Shown: positions 39,724 to 49,428, counted from the first letter of the stretch. The stretch: 64,000 nucleotides of DNA from Microbacteriaceae bacterium (GCA_027491295.1 JAIXWK010000003.1:124001-188000), one strand, 5' to 3'. The notes: generated by a model not told the origin, from the letters alone. Program-made: numbers and translations.

Positions 39724-40201
39724 TTTGTGCTCCAATCAATTGCAAGACCTTCTCTTCAAACTCTTTACGTTCTTCTGGTCTGGTGAACCTAAAGTGCGTT
39801 ATGACCTTTGTGTCACCCAATGACCAGTGAATAGCCGTCAATCCGGATTTCTCGACAGCCTTGTCGATGGTCGCAGTAGCAGCCTCAACAAGGTGCAGGT
39901 CCTTGCGTGGAATCAGAAAGCTGTCCTCGCCGGCTCGGACAACCGACACACCTGATGAATCGACCGCAAGCTTGGCGTTGCCGCGCATGCCTAGTCCGTA
40001 AGCCCAGATGCGATCTAGGTGAGCTTGCTCAAAGACGGTGGATACGTATAGGGCAGAGAATTCACCCTGCGCAGTAGCCGATGAAGGTGCAGAGATGGAT
40101 TGCTCTTGGACCTGTCGCTTTTTCTTGGTGCTTAGCCAAACACTAACCGCTATCACTACAACCAGTGAGATAGCTAGAAATCCGATTAGCTCGCGAGTCA
40201 T
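39716..40201 (-). CDS. PH-like domain membrane protein of the pyr operon
   Basis: A 161-residue protein with one N-terminal transmembrane segment (about 5-24), a basic stop-transfer KKKR, a linker, and a soluble C-terminal domain (about 50-160) resembling the bacterial PH-like domain of the protein found between pyrC and carA across Actinobacteria (Rv1382 position). The sequence gives no catalytic motif. Function is unknown; its fixed place in the pyrimidine operon suggests a conserved role, possibly only through co-expression. It overlaps pyrC by 4 bases. Confidence 0.75.
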   Translation of the reverse strand: MTRELIGFLAISLVVVIAVSVWLSTKKKRQVQEQSISAPSSATAQGEFSALYVSTVFEQAHLDRIWAYGLGMRGNAKLAVDSSGVSVVRAGEDSFLIPRKDLHLVEAATATIDKAVEKSGLTAIHWSLGDTKVITHFRFTRPEERKEFEEKVLQLIGAQIG

Positions 40202-41472
40202 TGTTGTTCCTGTATTTGGGTGTTTTTGAGAGTAAATCTGCCTTTGAAAATTGTGTGAACTATCCGTCCCGGCAACGTGATGCCCGCAAATGGGTTGTTC
40301 ACGCTCTTCGAATTGGTTTGTCTTTCAATAACTCGCTTTGCGGTCGGGTCAATCAGTGCGATGTTCGCAATCGACCCAACACTTAGCTGGCCTTGGTGTT
40401 CAAGTCCCGCAATCTGTGCGGGCTTTACGCTCAGCACATTTGCGAAACGTTCCCAGCTCGCACCACTTTGAATTAGCACCTCTTGCAGAACGGATGCCGC
40501 GTGTTCAAGTCCAACCATTCCAAAGGCGGCGTTCTGCCACTCGCACTCCTTCTTTTCACGAGAGTGTGGGGCGTGATCTGTTCCAAGCACATCGATGGTG
40601 CCATCAAGCAGTGCCTCTCGTAACGCCAAGGTGTCCTCAAGTCTCCTAAGCGGCGGATTCACTTTGTAGACGGAGTCGTAGCCTCGAACTAACTCTTCGG
40701 TCAGCAGCAGGTGGTGCGGGGTTACCTCCGCTGTGATGTTTATGCCTCGAGCTTTTGCCCATCGAACTACCTCAACAGCACCGGCGGTAGTGAGGTGGCA
40801 GATATGAAGTCTTGAACCTGTTTGCTCAGCGAGCTCTGCGTCTCGTTTGATGATTGACTCTTCTGCCTCGGCAGGCCACCCGGCCATTCCCAATTCGGCT
40901 GCAAGAGCTCCGGCATTCATCTGAGCACCAACAGTCATGGTTGGGTCCTGCGCATGCTGAGCAATTACGCCGTTGAATGCCTTGACTGCAACTAGGGCCT
41001 GGCGCATTAGATCCTCATCAAAGACACAGACTCCGTCATCGCTGAACATTCGAACCTTCGAGCGAGATTCGGAGAGGCCCTGGATGTCTGAAAGCTCTGC
41101 CCCTTGGAGCCCCTTGGTTACAGAGCCAATAGGTTTCACCTCAACGAAGCCAGCTCTAACACCAGCATCCAGAATGAAATCCGCCACCTCGGCTGTGTCT
41201 GTGACTGGGCTGGTGTTAGCCATTGCCATTACAGCCGTGTAACCGCCTGCCGCTGCACTTCTGCTGCCACTAAGAATCGTTTCGCTCGCCTCAAATCCAG
41301 GCTCGCGAAGGTGAGTGTGGGCATCTACAAAGCCAGGCAGAGCTTGCAACCCAGCGCAATCAATACCAGAACCAGAAACGGAACCGATTTTGGTGATGCG
41401 ACCCTTTTCAATCTCAATATCTGCTCCAGAGCCATTTGGCAGAGTGAGGTTTTTTAGAATCAAAGAGGTCAT
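40198..41472 (-). CDS. pyrC: Dihydroorotase
   Basis: Cyclises carbamoyl-aspartate to dihydroorotate. 424 residues of the type I amidohydrolase family: zinc-binding [10 protein letters not shown] (about 50-59), further His ligands in QHAQDP and [10 protein letters not shown], and catalytic Asp in GTDHAPHS. The reverse-order overlap with pyrB (4 bases) and coupling to the downstream PH-like gene fit a single pyr transcript. Confidence 0.97.
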   Translation of the reverse strand: MTSLILKNLTLPNGSGADIEIEKGRITKIGSVSGSGIDCAGLQALPGFVDAHTHLREPGFEASETILSGSRSAAAGGYTAVMAMANTSPVTDTAEVADFILDAGVRAGFVEVKPIGSVTKGLQGAELSDIQGLSESRSKVRMFSDDGVCVFDEDLMRQALVAVKAFNGVIAQHAQDPTMTVGAQMNAGALAAELGMAGWPAEAEESIIKRDAELAEQTGSRLHICHLTTAGAVEVVRWAKARGINITAEVTPHHLLLTEELVRGYDSVYKVNPPLRRLEDTLALREALLDGTIDVLGTDHAPHSREKKECEWQNAAFGMVGLEHAASVLQEVLIQSGASWERFANVLSVKPAQIAGLEHQGQLSVGSIANIALIDPTAKRVIERQTNSKSVNNPFAGITLPGRIVHTIFKGRFTLKNTQIQEQQ

Positions 41473-42401
41473 AGCTGCTCTCCGCTCAGACAGCGGTAGA
41501 GCACTGCCATTCTTACCGCTACCCCGTTAGAAACCTGCCTGAGTACCTGGGACCTTGGGTCATCGGCAGCCTCAGATGAAATCTCGAAACCTCTGTTCAT
41601 GGGTCCCGGGTGGAGGATCAAGGCATCCTGTCCAACCATCGCTAACCGGTCACCCTCTAAGCTCCAAGCCTTGGAGTAAGCGGCGGTTGAGCTAAAGAAC
41701 TCCCCCTGCATACGCTCTTTCTGAACGCGTAACATCATGACGACATCCGGCTTTGCACTCAGTGCATCCTCGAACGAGCTGTTGACCGTTGTCCCCATCT
41801 GCTCAATTCCAACAGGGATGAGAGTCCTAGGTCCAGCAACAGTCACAGTCGCTCCCAAAAGATTGAGAAGCAAAATGTTTGATCTTGCGACCCTGCTGTG
41901 AAGGATGTCACCAACAATCAGCACTTTGAGTCCAGAGAGGTCCTGGCTCAGGCCGAAACCCTGCCGGATAGTCAGAGCGTCCAGCAGTGCCTGGGTTGGG
42001 TGTTCATGGGATCCATCGCCTGCGTTGATTACACTCGCGGAAATCCAATCCTGCTCTGCCAGAAGCTTCGGAGCTCCCGATAGAGGATGCCTGATAACAA
42101 TCGCGTCTGCACCTAAAGCTTCGAGAGTCTGGGCGGTGTCTTTGAGCGACTCTCCCTTTGATACCGAAGAGCTATCCGCTGAGAAGTTGATGACGTCTGC
42201 GCTAAGTCTTTTGGCTGCAACTTCGAAGCTGATGCGGGTTCTGGTGCTGTTCTCAAAGAATAGGTTTACAACTGTCTTGCCTCTAAGAGCTGGCAGCTTC
42301 TTGACCTCACGATCATTCACCTGAGAAAGCTGCTGGGCATTGTCTAACAGGCTGATCGCAGCGTCTTTGGTTAGTTCGCGTATCGAAGTTAGGTGCCTCA
42401 T
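41469..42401 (-). CDS. pyrB: Aspartate carbamoyltransferase catalytic subunit
   Basis: Joins carbamoyl phosphate and aspartate, the committed pyrimidine step. The 310 residues contain the carbamoyl-phosphate motif [13 protein letters not shown], the [12 protein letters not shown] segment and the HPGPMNRG aspartate-binding region. No pyrI regulatory chain is present, as expected in Actinobacteria. The start shares one base with the pyrR stop, so pyrB translation is likely coupled to that of pyrR. Confidence 0.97.
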   Translation of the reverse strand: MRHLTSIRELTKDAAISLLDNAQQLSQVNDREVKKLPALRGKTVVNLFFENSTRTRISFEVAAKRLSADVINFSADSSSVSKGESLKDTAQTLEALGADAIVIRHPLSGAPKLLAEQDWISASVINAGDGSHEHPTQALLDALTIRQGFGLSQDLSGLKVLIVGDILHSRVARSNILLLNLLGATVTVAGPRTLIPVGIEQMGTTVNSSFEDALSAKPDVVMMLRVQKERMQGEFFSSTAAYSKAWSLEGDRLAMVGQDALILHPGPMNRGFEISSEAADDPRSQVLRQVSNGVAVRMAVLYRCLSGEQL

Positions 42402-42928
42402 TAGCCGATCACCACCTGATCTTGTCCGTCAGTTTGGTTCAGCAGCACCCTCACTCGTTCGGTCTTTGCGGTCGGTAAGTTCTTCCCCACAAAGTCAGGT
42501 CGGATCGGAAGCTCTCGGTGGCCCCGATCCACTAGCACGGCAAGTTTTACCTGTCTTGGTCTACCAAAATCTGTAATCGCGTCAAGCGCAGCTCTTACGG
42601 TCCTTCCGGAATAGAGCACGTCATCAACCAAGACCACTACTTTGTCTGTGATGCCACACTCTGGAATTGAAGTGGTTTGAATCCTGCGCTCTGCATTAGT
42701 GGCGTCATCTCTATACATAGTGATGTCTAAAACGCCGCAATTGGCTTGGTATCCGGGGTCTATTTGACCAAGGAGGAAATTGATTCGCTCGGCAAGATAC
42801 TTACCACGAGTCGGAATGCCGAGCAGAACTAGATCCTGAGGACCTTCGTTAGCTTCGAGAATTTCATGAGCAATGCGCTTTAGGGCCCGATCAATGTCGG
42901 GCGAATCGAGTACGACGCGCTTTTGCAT
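42401..42928 (-). CDS. pyrR: Pyrimidine operon regulator PyrR
   Basis: UMP-sensing RNA-binding regulator related to phosphoribosyltransferases, often with weak uracil phosphoribosyltransferase activity. The 175 residues carry the PRPP-binding motif [19 protein letters not shown] (about 96-114) and the N-terminal [17 protein letters not shown] typical of PyrR. Its own ribosome binding site sits within a PyrR-type hairpin (42934-42955), implying autogenous translational repression extended to pyrB by coupling. In Mycobacterium PyrR is known to act this way. Confidence 0.96.
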   Translation of the reverse strand: MQKRVVLDSPDIDRALKRIAHEILEANEGPQDLVLLGIPTRGKYLAERINFLLGQIDPGYQANCGVLDITMYRDDATNAERRIQTTSIPECGITDKVVVLVDDVLYSGRTVRAALDAITDFGRPRQVKLAVLVDRGHRELPIRPDFVGKNLPTAKTERVRVLLNQTDGQDQVVIG

Positions 42929-42933
42929 TTGCA

Positions 42934-42955
42934 GTCCTTCTTCGCCTCACAGGAC
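42934..42955 (-). promoter_or_regulatory. PyrR-binding hairpin sequestering the pyrR ribosome binding site
   Basis: On the minus strand GTCCT and AGGAC form a 5-bp stem around the 12-base loop GTGAGGCGAAGA. The string TCCTGTGAGGC...AAGGA matches the known PyrR binding-loop pattern (UCCnGnGAGGCunnnAAGG) with one mismatch. The 3' arm contains AAGGA, which is also the Shine-Dalgarno, 6 bases before the pyrR ATG. Binding would block translation rather than transcription; no terminator follows. Confidence 0.8.
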
Positions 42956-42980
42956 GAATTTAAAGGTGGTTTCTTGGAAA

Positions 42981-42986
42981 AGTATA
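42981..42986 (-). promoter_or_regulatory. -10 element of a putative pyr operon promoter
   Basis: TATACT on the minus strand lies 7 bases after the nusB stop and about 50 bases ahead of the pyrR ATG, placing a transcript start upstream of the PyrR hairpin. No TTGACA-like -35 is seen at 15-19 bases, so the call rests on the -10 and position. Confidence 0.4.
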
Positions 42987-42992
42987 CTGCTA

Positions 42993-43412
42993 TTAGAGAG
43001 CTTGGCGGCCTTTAGCTAGGCGTGCCAAAACACCATTGATGAACTTTGGCGATTCATCGGTTGAAAGCTCCCCCGCAAGACTTACTGCCTCGGAGATTGC
43101 GACCTCATTTGGCACCTCGCTGTTGTGAAGGATCTCCCAGGCGGCCATGCGCAAGATAGCTCTGTCTACTGCAGGCATGCGGTCAAGCGACCAGTTGTCC
43201 GCGAGCATTTGAATCTCAGAATCGATTTGGTAGGCGTTCTCTAGGTAACCGGTTACCAGCATCTCTGCGTAATCAAAGATTCCTTGCTGGTTTTGACGAT
43301 CCAGCAGCTCGACCTCGGTTTGCCTAAGTAGCTCTAGTGCTTCTTCGCCTCGAACATCGGATGCATAGAGGGCATCAAGTGCGCGCTTTCGTGCTTTTGT
43401 TCTAGCGCTCAC
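42993..43412 (-). CDS. nusB: Transcription antitermination factor NusB
   Basis: Binds boxA RNA with NusE/S10 to support rRNA antitermination. A 139-residue all-helical protein with the N-terminal SARTKARKRALDALYASDVRG motif and the C-terminal AISEAVSLAGELSTDESPKFINGVLARL signature. The start directly follows the efp stop. It is followed by the pyrR promoter/leader region. Confidence 0.96.
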   Translation of the reverse strand: MSARTKARKRALDALYASDVRGEEALELLRQTEVELLDRQNQQGIFDYAEMLVTGYLENAYQIDSEIQMLADNWSLDRMPAVDRAILRMAAWEILHNSEVPNEVAISEAVSLAGELSTDESPKFINGVLARLAKGRQAL

Positions 43413-43976
43413 CTATTCGCTCACGCGACCCAGGTAGTCACCGGTTCTGGTGTCCACCTTTACTTTGGTGTTGTTCTCAATAAACAGTGGTACCTGGATC
43501 TGGAATCCAGTTTCCAAGGTTGCAGGCTTGGTTCCGCCGGTTGAGCGGTCTCCCTGCAAACCAGGCTCGGTGTATGTGATCTCTAGCACGACCGACGGTG
43601 GAAGTTCGACATAGAGTGGAGAACCCTCGTGAAGTGCAACGGTAGCGACCTGGTTCTCGAGCATGTAGTTAGCCACGTCGCCAACAGTCTCGGTGGAGAT
43701 AGTGATCTGGTCGTAGGTGGTGTTGTCCATGAAGACGTAGCCGGTGCCATCGTTGTATAGGTACTGCATGTCGCGACGATCAACGGTTGCGGTGTCAATC
43801 TTTACTCCAGCGTTGAAAGTCTTCTCAACAACCTTGCCGGATAGCACGTGACGCATCTTGGTGCGAACGAAAGCTGGACCCTTTCCTGGCTTTACGTGCT
43901 GGAATTCGATAACCGACCACAGCTGTCCTTCCATGTTCAGGACCATGCCGTTTTTTAGATCGTTTGAGGTTGCCAT
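43413..43976 (-). CDS. efp: Elongation factor P
   Basis: Relieves ribosome stalling at polyproline stretches. 187 residues with the three beta domains: KOW-like N-terminal domain, central OB domain and C-terminal OB domain ([24 protein letters not shown] region). The tRNA-facing loop reads [14 protein letters not shown], the PGKGP form; in Actinobacteria this loop is described as working with an unmodified lysine, so no epmA or ymfI-type modifier is expected. AAGGAG lies upstream of the ATG. Confidence 0.97.
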   Translation of the reverse strand: MATSNDLKNGMVLNMEGQLWSVIEFQHVKPGKGPAFVRTKMRHVLSGKVVEKTFNAGVKIDTATVDRRDMQYLYNDGTGYVFMDNTTYDQITISTETVGDVANYMLENQVATVALHEGSPLYVELPPSVVLEITYTEPGLQGDRSTGGTKPATLETGFQIQVPLFIENNTKVKVDTRTGDYLGRVSE

Positions 43977-44003
43977 TTTTCTCCTTGATAAACCTGTGAA
44001 ATT

Positions 44004-44432
44004 CTAGTTGCGAGTAAGTTGCTGCAGAGCCAAAAGGTAACTATCGACTCCAAAGCCAGCGATCACTCCGTTAGCCACTGCTGAGATAACGCTGTTGTGA
44101 CGGAAGGTCTCGCGAGCGTGCGGGTTAGAAATGTGAACCTCGATCAACCTTGAGCGCTCCTTGAGCATGGCACAGGCATCCCGCAGAGCGTATGAATAGT
44201 GAGTGAATGCCGCAGGGTTCAAAATTACGTCGGCCTTTTCCTCAAAGGCCTGGTGTAGCCAAGAGATGAGCTGGTCTTCACTGCCGCTCTGGCCAAAAAC
44301 AAAATCAACTGCCGGAGCTTGCTTACGCATCTGGGCTTCAATGTCTGCAAGCTTCATGGTGCCGTAAACCTCTGGTTCGCGTGCGCCAAGCATGTTTAGG
44401 TTCGGACCGTTTAGGACGTATATCTTGCTCAT
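44004..44432 (-). CDS. aroQ: 3-dehydroquinate dehydratase, type II
   Basis: Third shikimate step. A 142-residue flavodoxin-like type II enzyme with VLNGPNLNMLGAREPEVYG (catalytic Arg and the lid Tyr), NPAAFTHYSYALRDA, and HISNPHARETFRHNS. It lies 9 bases after aroB. The following gap to efp is 27 bases. Confidence 0.97.
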   Translation of the reverse strand: MSKIYVLNGPNLNMLGAREPEVYGTMKLADIEAQMRKQAPAVDFVFGQSGSEDQLISWLHQAFEEKADVILNPAAFTHYSYALRDACAMLKERSRLIEVHISNPHARETFRHNSVISAVANGVIAGFGVDSYLLALQQLTRN

Positions 44433-44441
44433 GCGTAAACG

Positions 44442-45473
44442 CTATTCCACAATCGACTGAAATGCGGTGAACAGTAGCTCCGGAGTTGGAGCGCTGAGGA
44501 TGCCTGGCTTGCCAATTCCATCCAGCACTACAAATCTAAGAGACCCTGCTCGACTCTTTTTGTCTCGCTGCATGGTGGCTAAAAGCTGATCCCAACGATC
44601 CGCCCGATAAGTCATTGGAAGACCCAGCTTTTTCAACACCGAACGGTGTCTTTCCACATCGGACTCTTTTAGGCGACCGCTGAGCATCGATAGTTCTGCA
44701 GCAAAAACCATTCCAATAGAGATAGCAGCCCCGTGGCGCCACTTATAGCGTTCAGCATGCTCGATGGCGTGGCCAAGAGTGTGACCGTAGTTTAGAAACT
44801 CACGCTGCCCAGACTCTCTAAAGTCTTCCGTTGTGATCTTTTCTTTGATGGCAACCGAACGACGAATGATCTCCGCGAAGGTATCACTCTTTATGTCAGT
44901 TGCTTCGTCTGAACTCTCGACAGCCTCGAGAATCCAGGGGTCAGAGATAAAGCCATACTTCACAACTTCTCCCATGCCAGCTAAAAGCTCATTTCGAGGG
45001 AGTGTTTCAAGAGTATCCAGATCGATGATTACGCGGTGTGGGAGGTGAAATGCACCAACCAGATTCTTACCCTCGGAGGTATTAATGCCCGTCTTACCGC
45101 CGATGGCAGCATCCACCATTCCCAAAAGCGTGGTTGGAATGAGGATGGACCTAATCCCGCGAAGCCAAGTTGCGGCCACGAAGCCAGCTAGGTCAGTAGT
45201 TGAACCTCCGCCGATACCCACGACTGCATCGTTGCGGTGGAAATCCGCTTGGCCCATAACTTGCCAGCAGAAGGAGGCGACTTCGATGCGCTTGGCGTCC
45301 TCTTCGTTGGGAACCTCTACCACCAGGGCTTCAAATCCTTTAGCGCGCAGGTCCTCCTGGACCAACAGTGCTGTGGCACTAAGCGCCTGTGGGTGAAGGA
45401 TCAGAACTTTCTTTACGCCATCAAGCGAGTCACCAACTTCAGAAAGCAGTGATCTACCAATGATGGAAGTCAT
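44442..45473 (-). CDS. aroB: 3-dehydroquinate synthase
   Basis: Second shikimate step, converting DAHP to dehydroquinate using NAD and a metal. The 343 residues show GIGGGSTTDLAGFVAATWLRG, PTTLLGMVDAAIGGKTGIN, the Zn ligands in GEVVKYG, LNYGHTLGHAIEH and HGAAISIGM. The ATG overlaps the aroK stop by 4 bases. Confidence 0.97.
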   Translation of the reverse strand: MTSIIGRSLLSEVGDSLDGVKKVLILHPQALSATALLVQEDLRAKGFEALVVEVPNEEDAKRIEVASFCWQVMGQADFHRNDAVVGIGGGSTTDLAGFVAATWLRGIRSILIPTTLLGMVDAAIGGKTGINTSEGKNLVGAFHLPHRVIIDLDTLETLPRNELLAGMGEVVKYGFISDPWILEAVESSDEATDIKSDTFAEIIRRSVAIKEKITTEDFRESGQREFLNYGHTLGHAIEHAERYKWRHGAAISIGMVFAAELSMLSGRLKESDVERHRSVLKKLGLPMTYRADRWDQLLATMQRDKKSRAGSLRFVVLDGIGKPGILSAPTPELLFTAFQSIVE

Positions 45474-45958
45474 CTGGTTGCCTCCTGCTTGAGTTGGGAA
45501 ATAAGTGCCTTGATTGGCTTACCGCCTGTGAAAACGGTAGCAGTAGCGCATTGCTCGTAGAGGGCCTTACGTTCTAGGTAAATGGCATCCCAGCGCTCCG
45601 GGTTGTCCTTTAGAAGTGGCCGTTTGCTCAAATTGATCTTGTCCAACACGTGCTCGCTTGATGTGTCCAGAAAAATGGTTCGGTAGCCCGAGAGCAACCT
45701 TCGGTTTTCCTCGCTGAGCACAATGCCACCGCCGGTGGCAATCACCCCACCATTTGCCAGCGCCTTGATCAAAGCACTGGTTTCGAGGGTCCTAAAGTGC
45801 TCTTCACCAAACTTGGCAAAAATGTCGACTATTGAACCGTGCTCTTTGGCAACCAATTTGTCGGTGTCTGCGAATGGGACCTCAAGTTCCTTGGCAAGTT
45901 TCTTGCCGAGGGTGGTTTTCCCTGAACCCATTGGTCCAATCAGGATCAAGGTATCCAC
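45470..45958 (-). CDS. aroK: Shikimate kinase
   Basis: Phosphorylates shikimate with ATP. The 162 residues contain the P-loop GPMGSGKTT (about 8-16), shikimate-binding DTDKLVAKEHGSIVDIF and the GGGIVL motif (Gly-Gly-Gly, about 78). Start is GTG at 45958, sharing one base with the aroC stop (TAGTG). Confidence 0.97.
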   Translation of the reverse strand: MDTLILIGPMGSGKTTLGKKLAKELEVPFADTDKLVAKEHGSIVDIFAKFGEEHFRTLETSALIKALANGGVIATGGGIVLSEENRRLLSGYRTIFLDTSSEHVLDKINLSKRPLLKDNPERWDAIYLERKALYEQCATATVFTGGKPIKALISQLKQEATR

Positions 45959-47154
45959 TAGGGCTGCGCGATGCGGGACTTTAGAACGTCAGGAATGTTC
46001 TCGAGGTAAGAGGTTAGATTGCGCTTGGTCTCGGTAACTGAATCGCCACCGAATTTCTCCAAAACCGAGTTAGCAACAACCAGGGCAACCATGGCCTCAA
46101 CAACTACACCTGCTGCCGGAACTGCGCAAACATCCGATCTCTGATGGTGAGCGGTGGCAGCATCACCGGTAGAGGTATCGATAGTTTGCAGAGCCTTAGG
46201 GACGGTGCTGATTGGCTTCATTCCAGCTCGAACTCTGATTACCTCGCCGTTGGACATTCCACCTTCAATACCGCCGGCTCGGTCAGTGATTCTGTGGACT
46301 GATCCATCTTCGCGAATCATTTCATCGTGAGCCACACTGCCTCTGCGTTTAGTGGTCTCGAGGCCATCTCCGATTTCGACGGACTTCATTGCTTGGATGC
46401 CCATGACAGCAGCTGCAAGCTGTGCATCTAGTCTTCGATCCCAGTGCACATATGAGCCAAGCCCAGGAGGGCAACCATAAACCAAAGTTTCGGTCACGCC
46501 ACCGATGGTGTCCCCGGAGGAATGGCAGTCATCGATCTCCGCAATCATCAATGCGCTTGCGTCCTTGTCAAAGCACCGAACTGCGTTCTCGTCCAAGGTC
46601 TCGTTATCGCTTGGTCGTGGAAGAACCGTGCTGTTATTCAGAGCAGTACCAATGGCAACGGTGTGGGTAACCAACTCGATTCCGAGTTCGCTGAGAAAGT
46701 TCTTGGCAATTTGGCCAAGTGCGACCCTGGTGGCGGTTTCTCTTGCCGATGCCCGCTCGAGCACGGGTCGCGCTTCATCAAAGCCATACTTCTGCATGCC
46801 GGTGAAATCCGCATGCCCAGGCCTAGGCCTGGTTAGGGGTGCTCCCCTAGCGCCGGTTAGTTCGTCAGCTTCGATGGGTGCTGCGGACATAACGGTTTCC
46901 CATTTTGGCCACTCTGTATTTGCAATGCGAATCGCAATCGGCCCACCCTGAGTGAGCCCAAATCGAATTCCGGAGGAGAGAGTTACCTGGTCCTGCTCGA
47001 ACTTCATGCGAGCTCCGCGCCCGTAGCCAAGTCTTCGCTGGGATAGTGCATCTTGGATGTCACTCGCCAAAACCGGCACGCCAGCAGGCAGACCCTCTAT
47101 GACTCCAATGAGTTCAGGGCCATGAGATTCCCCAGCAGTGATCCAGCGCAACAT
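45958..47154 (-). CDS. aroC: Chorismate synthase
   Basis: Last shikimate step, using reduced FMN to make chorismate, the precursor used by trpE in this window. The 398 residues include [18 protein letters not shown] at the N-terminus, [14 protein letters not shown], and the signature [18 protein letters not shown]. It starts 4 bases after the aroE stop region. Confidence 0.98.
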   Translation of the reverse strand: MLRWITAGESHGPELIGVIEGLPAGVPVLASDIQDALSQRRLGYGRGARMKFEQDQVTLSSGIRFGLTQGGPIAIRIANTEWPKWETVMSAAPIEADELTGARGAPLTRPRPGHADFTGMQKYGFDEARPVLERASARETATRVALGQIAKNFLSELGIELVTHTVAIGTALNNSTVLPRPSDNETLDENAVRCFDKDASALMIAEIDDCHSSGDTIGGVTETLVYGCPPGLGSYVHWDRRLDAQLAAAVMGIQAMKSVEIGDGLETTKRRGSVAHDEMIREDGSVHRITDRAGGIEGGMSNGEVIRVRAGMKPISTVPKALQTIDTSTGDAATAHHQRSDVCAVPAAGVVVEAMVALVVANSVLEKFGGDSVTETKRNLTSYLENIPDVLKSRIAQP

Positions 47155-47158
47155 CTGT

Positions 47159-47932
47159 CTATTTTGCCATGTCTAAGGCGCTTCGGATGGCCAAGAGCAA
47201 TTCTTTCTCGCCCGGAAGGGATTCAGACAGGTCATTCCCAGCGAATAAACGCTGCTGTCCAACTGCCTGCCAGATCAGCATCTCGAGTCCCGAAACTGTT
47301 CTCTCAGGGCCCCATAGCCCTGCTGCCTTAGAGGGCCATGGATCGTAGGCGACATCTAGAAGCAAGCCACTTGGCTTTGCCAAAACAATATCCAGATGCT
47401 CATCAAGTCCACGCGGTGGGAGTGTTGATATGACCAAATCTGCCTGCACAGCCTTGTGAAGTAGTGGTTCGGTCCTGATCTCATACTCAGCCGTGAGTTG
47501 CTTGATTGCAGCTGAGTTTCTGCCCCAGATCACAACGCTCTTGTCTAACTCCTGCATGGCGACTATCGCACTTCGTGCGGTGGCGCCGGTGCCAAGGATT
47601 GCGACCGATCTAAATTTCTTACTCGCCAGCGCCATTTGGATGCCGAACACATCTGTGTTGTAGGCATCCCAGCCAGTATCTGTGCGTATCAGAGTATTAG
47701 CGGCACCGCTAGCTATTGCTACTGAATCGACTCGCGCTGCAAGATTCAGCGCTTCCTCTTTCAGCGGCATGGTGACGCTAAAGCCTCGGTAGTCGATCGA
47801 CTTGGTGGCTAGGAATTCCTCCAGCGCACTGCTCACCTCGAATGAGCCATATTCCGCATCAACGCCTAGTGACGCGAACGCGGCGCTATGGATAACTGGG
47901 GACTTTGAATGAGAGATTGGTGATCCAAGCAC
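47159..47932 (-). CDS. aroE: Shikimate dehydrogenase (start uncertain)
   Basis: Reduces 3-dehydroshikimate with NADPH. Substrate-binding SPISHSKSP is at the very N-terminus, catalytic Lys/Asp are in [10 protein letters not shown] and NTDVFG, and the NADPH fold is [12 protein letters not shown]. The first canonical start is GTG 47932 (257 residues), but it begins in the middle of the first beta strand. Reading five codons further gives (I)[13 protein letters not shown], aligning with family members such as E. coli METYAVFGNPIAHS. That would start at ATT 47947-47945, with GGAG 7 bases upstream and a 5-base overlap with mltG. Fits the common AroE-like fold; QuiA/YdiB-type alternatives are unlikely given the aro neighbours. 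Confidence 0.93.
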   Translation of the reverse strand: MLGSPISHSKSPVIHSAAFASLGVDAEYGSFEVSSALEEFLATKSIDYRGFSVTMPLKEEALNLAARVDSVAIASGAANTLIRTDTGWDAYNTDVFGIQMALASKKFRSVAILGTGATARSAIVAMQELDKSVVIWGRNSAAIKQLTAEYEIRTEPLLHKAVQADLVISTLPPRGLDEHLDIVLAKPSGLLLDVAYDPWPSKAAGLWGPERTVSGLEMLIWQAVGQQRLFAGNDLSESLPGEKELLLAIRSALDMAK

Positions 47933-47942
47933 CGCATATCGC

Positions 47943-49007
47943 TTAATCTTTCCACTCCGGATTCTCGCGCAACCAGGCGTAGAACTCCTGTGCTGCTCTC
48001 TCGTGTTCGGTTAGCGTGACGCTGAACTTAGTCTCACCGGTCTTGAGGTTGACAGTGACAAAGAACAGCCAGTCGCCATCGGCTGGCCTGAGCGCGGCCT
48101 CGATGGCTAGTTCCCCCGGGTTAGAAATAGGACCAGCTGGCAGGCCTGTATAAACATAGGTGTTGTAAGGACTCTTATCGGCCCGCTGGGCGTCTGTGGT
48201 GGTCACTGTCTTGCCATTGGTGCCGTAATTCACCGTCGCGTCGGACTGCAGCAGCATCCCAACATCCAAACGGTTCTGGAATACCCGCGCGACCTTGAAA
48301 AAGTCCTCTTCCAGTTTTGCCTCGGACTGGATCAGAGCCGCAAGATTCACAACATCAAATGAGTCCTTTAGAGCAATGTCGTACTGCTCGAGCTCCGCTT
48401 CTGCTCTATCAACCATTGTGTTGATTACGGTCTTGGCGGTAACCCCCGGATCGAAAGTGTAGGTTGCAGGAAATAGATACCCTTCCGCGTTGAGTGCTGC
48501 TTCCGGAAGACGCGGCATGATGGCCTCAATCGCCTGGGCAATGTCCTTCTCGTCGAGTTTCAGATCCGAAACCAATTGTGGAACGATCTCCCTAATTCGA
48601 AAGCCTTCTGGAATTGTGGTCTGCACGACGATTCGGTTCTTACCTTCGATAAGTATTTCTAGTGCTCGCTTGCCGGATAGCTTGGTGGGGAACTCATAGG
48701 TTCCTGGATAAATAATGAAATCGGTGGTCAGCATGTCCCGGTAGATAGCGTCAAAACTCAAGATGATGTCAGCTTCTACCATTTTGCGAGCGACAGCAGC
48801 ACCGTCGTCGCCGGCTTCAATCACGATCGAGGTGGGAGCACGTGGTTCACCGGAGTAGTCCGCCACCTGGAAGCGCGAAATTAAATCCCTGATTGAATCT
48901 GTGGCAAACGTCGCGACACCTCCGACGATTCCGACTACCAATAGCAGCGCGAGCGAACCAACAAGCAGCCTTCGGCGCCTTTTATGGCTATCGGTCTGTG
49001 ATGTCAT
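47943..49007 (-). CDS. mltG: Endolytic murein transglycosylase MltG
   Basis: Membrane-anchored enzyme that cuts nascent glycan strands and releases peptidoglycan ends. 354 residues from the ATG at 49007 (GGAG 9 bases upstream; earlier TTG codons are possible). A basic cytosolic N-terminus is followed by one transmembrane segment (about 14-34), a LysM-like region (about 55-120) and the YceG catalytic domain with the key Glu in LAALIQSEAKLEEDF and the QSDATVNYG motif. It overlaps ruvX. Confidence 0.95.
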   Translation of the reverse strand: MTSQTDSHKRRRRLLVGSLALLLVVGIVGGVATFATDSIRDLISRFQVADYSGEPRAPTSIVIEAGDDGAAVARKMVEADIILSFDAIYRDMLTTDFIIYPGTYEFPTKLSGKRALEILIEGKNRIVVQTTIPEGFRIREIVPQLVSDLKLDEKDIAQAIEAIMPRLPEAALNAEGYLFPATYTFDPGVTAKTVINTMVDRAEAELEQYDIALKDSFDVVNLAALIQSEAKLEEDFFKVARVFQNRLDVGMLLQSDATVNYGTNGKTVTTTDAQRADKSPYNTYVYTGLPAGPISNPGELAIEAALRPADGDWLFFVTVNLKTGETKFSVTLTEHERAAQEFYAWLRENPEWKD

Positions 49008-49428
49008 CAAGTGCAACTCCCGCTAGGTTTCCACGCTCTGAGTTCAGCGCGAAGTCCAGAATAAGTGCAGCTGCCTGCGCATCGATGTATTCACGGGACT
49101 CTTTCACCTTCTTGCCAGATAAGTGAAGCATCTGCTGGGCTGATTTCGTGGTGAGGCGTTCGTCTATCATTCGAACGCTGATGCCGTGATTCGCTAAGAG
49201 TTTTGCGAAGTCAATTGCACTTTGGGTAGAAGCGGAGAAGTTGCCCTTTAGGTTCAGTGGCAGCCCGACGTAGACGACTAAGACCTGCTTTTGCTCCGCG
49301 ATTTCAAGGACTCGAGCCACAGGATTATCGGTCGCGGAAATGCTCTCTAGCGGAAGTGCGAGCGTTCCTTCGCTAACTGCCACTCCGATTCGAGCACTCC
49401 CAACATCTATCGCAAGACGGCGGCTCAC
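48988..49428 (-). CDS. ruvX: RuvX/YqgF-type Holliday junction resolvase-like protein
   Basis: RNase H-fold nuclease implicated in pre-16S rRNA 5' maturation and possibly junction resolution. 146 residues with IDVGSARIGVAVSE at the N-terminus, YVGLPLNLKG in the middle and DERLTTKSAQQML, then a final Asp-containing helix (EYIDAQAAALIL). It overlaps alaS by 4 bases and mltG by about 20, the conserved actinobacterial order. Confidence 0.94.
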   Translation of the reverse strand: MSRRLAIDVGSARIGVAVSEGTLALPLESISATDNPVARVLEIAEQKQVLVVYVGLPLNLKGNFSASTQSAIDFAKLLANHGISVRMIDERLTTKSAQQMLHLSGKKVKESREYIDAQAAALILDFALNSERGNLAGVALDDITDR

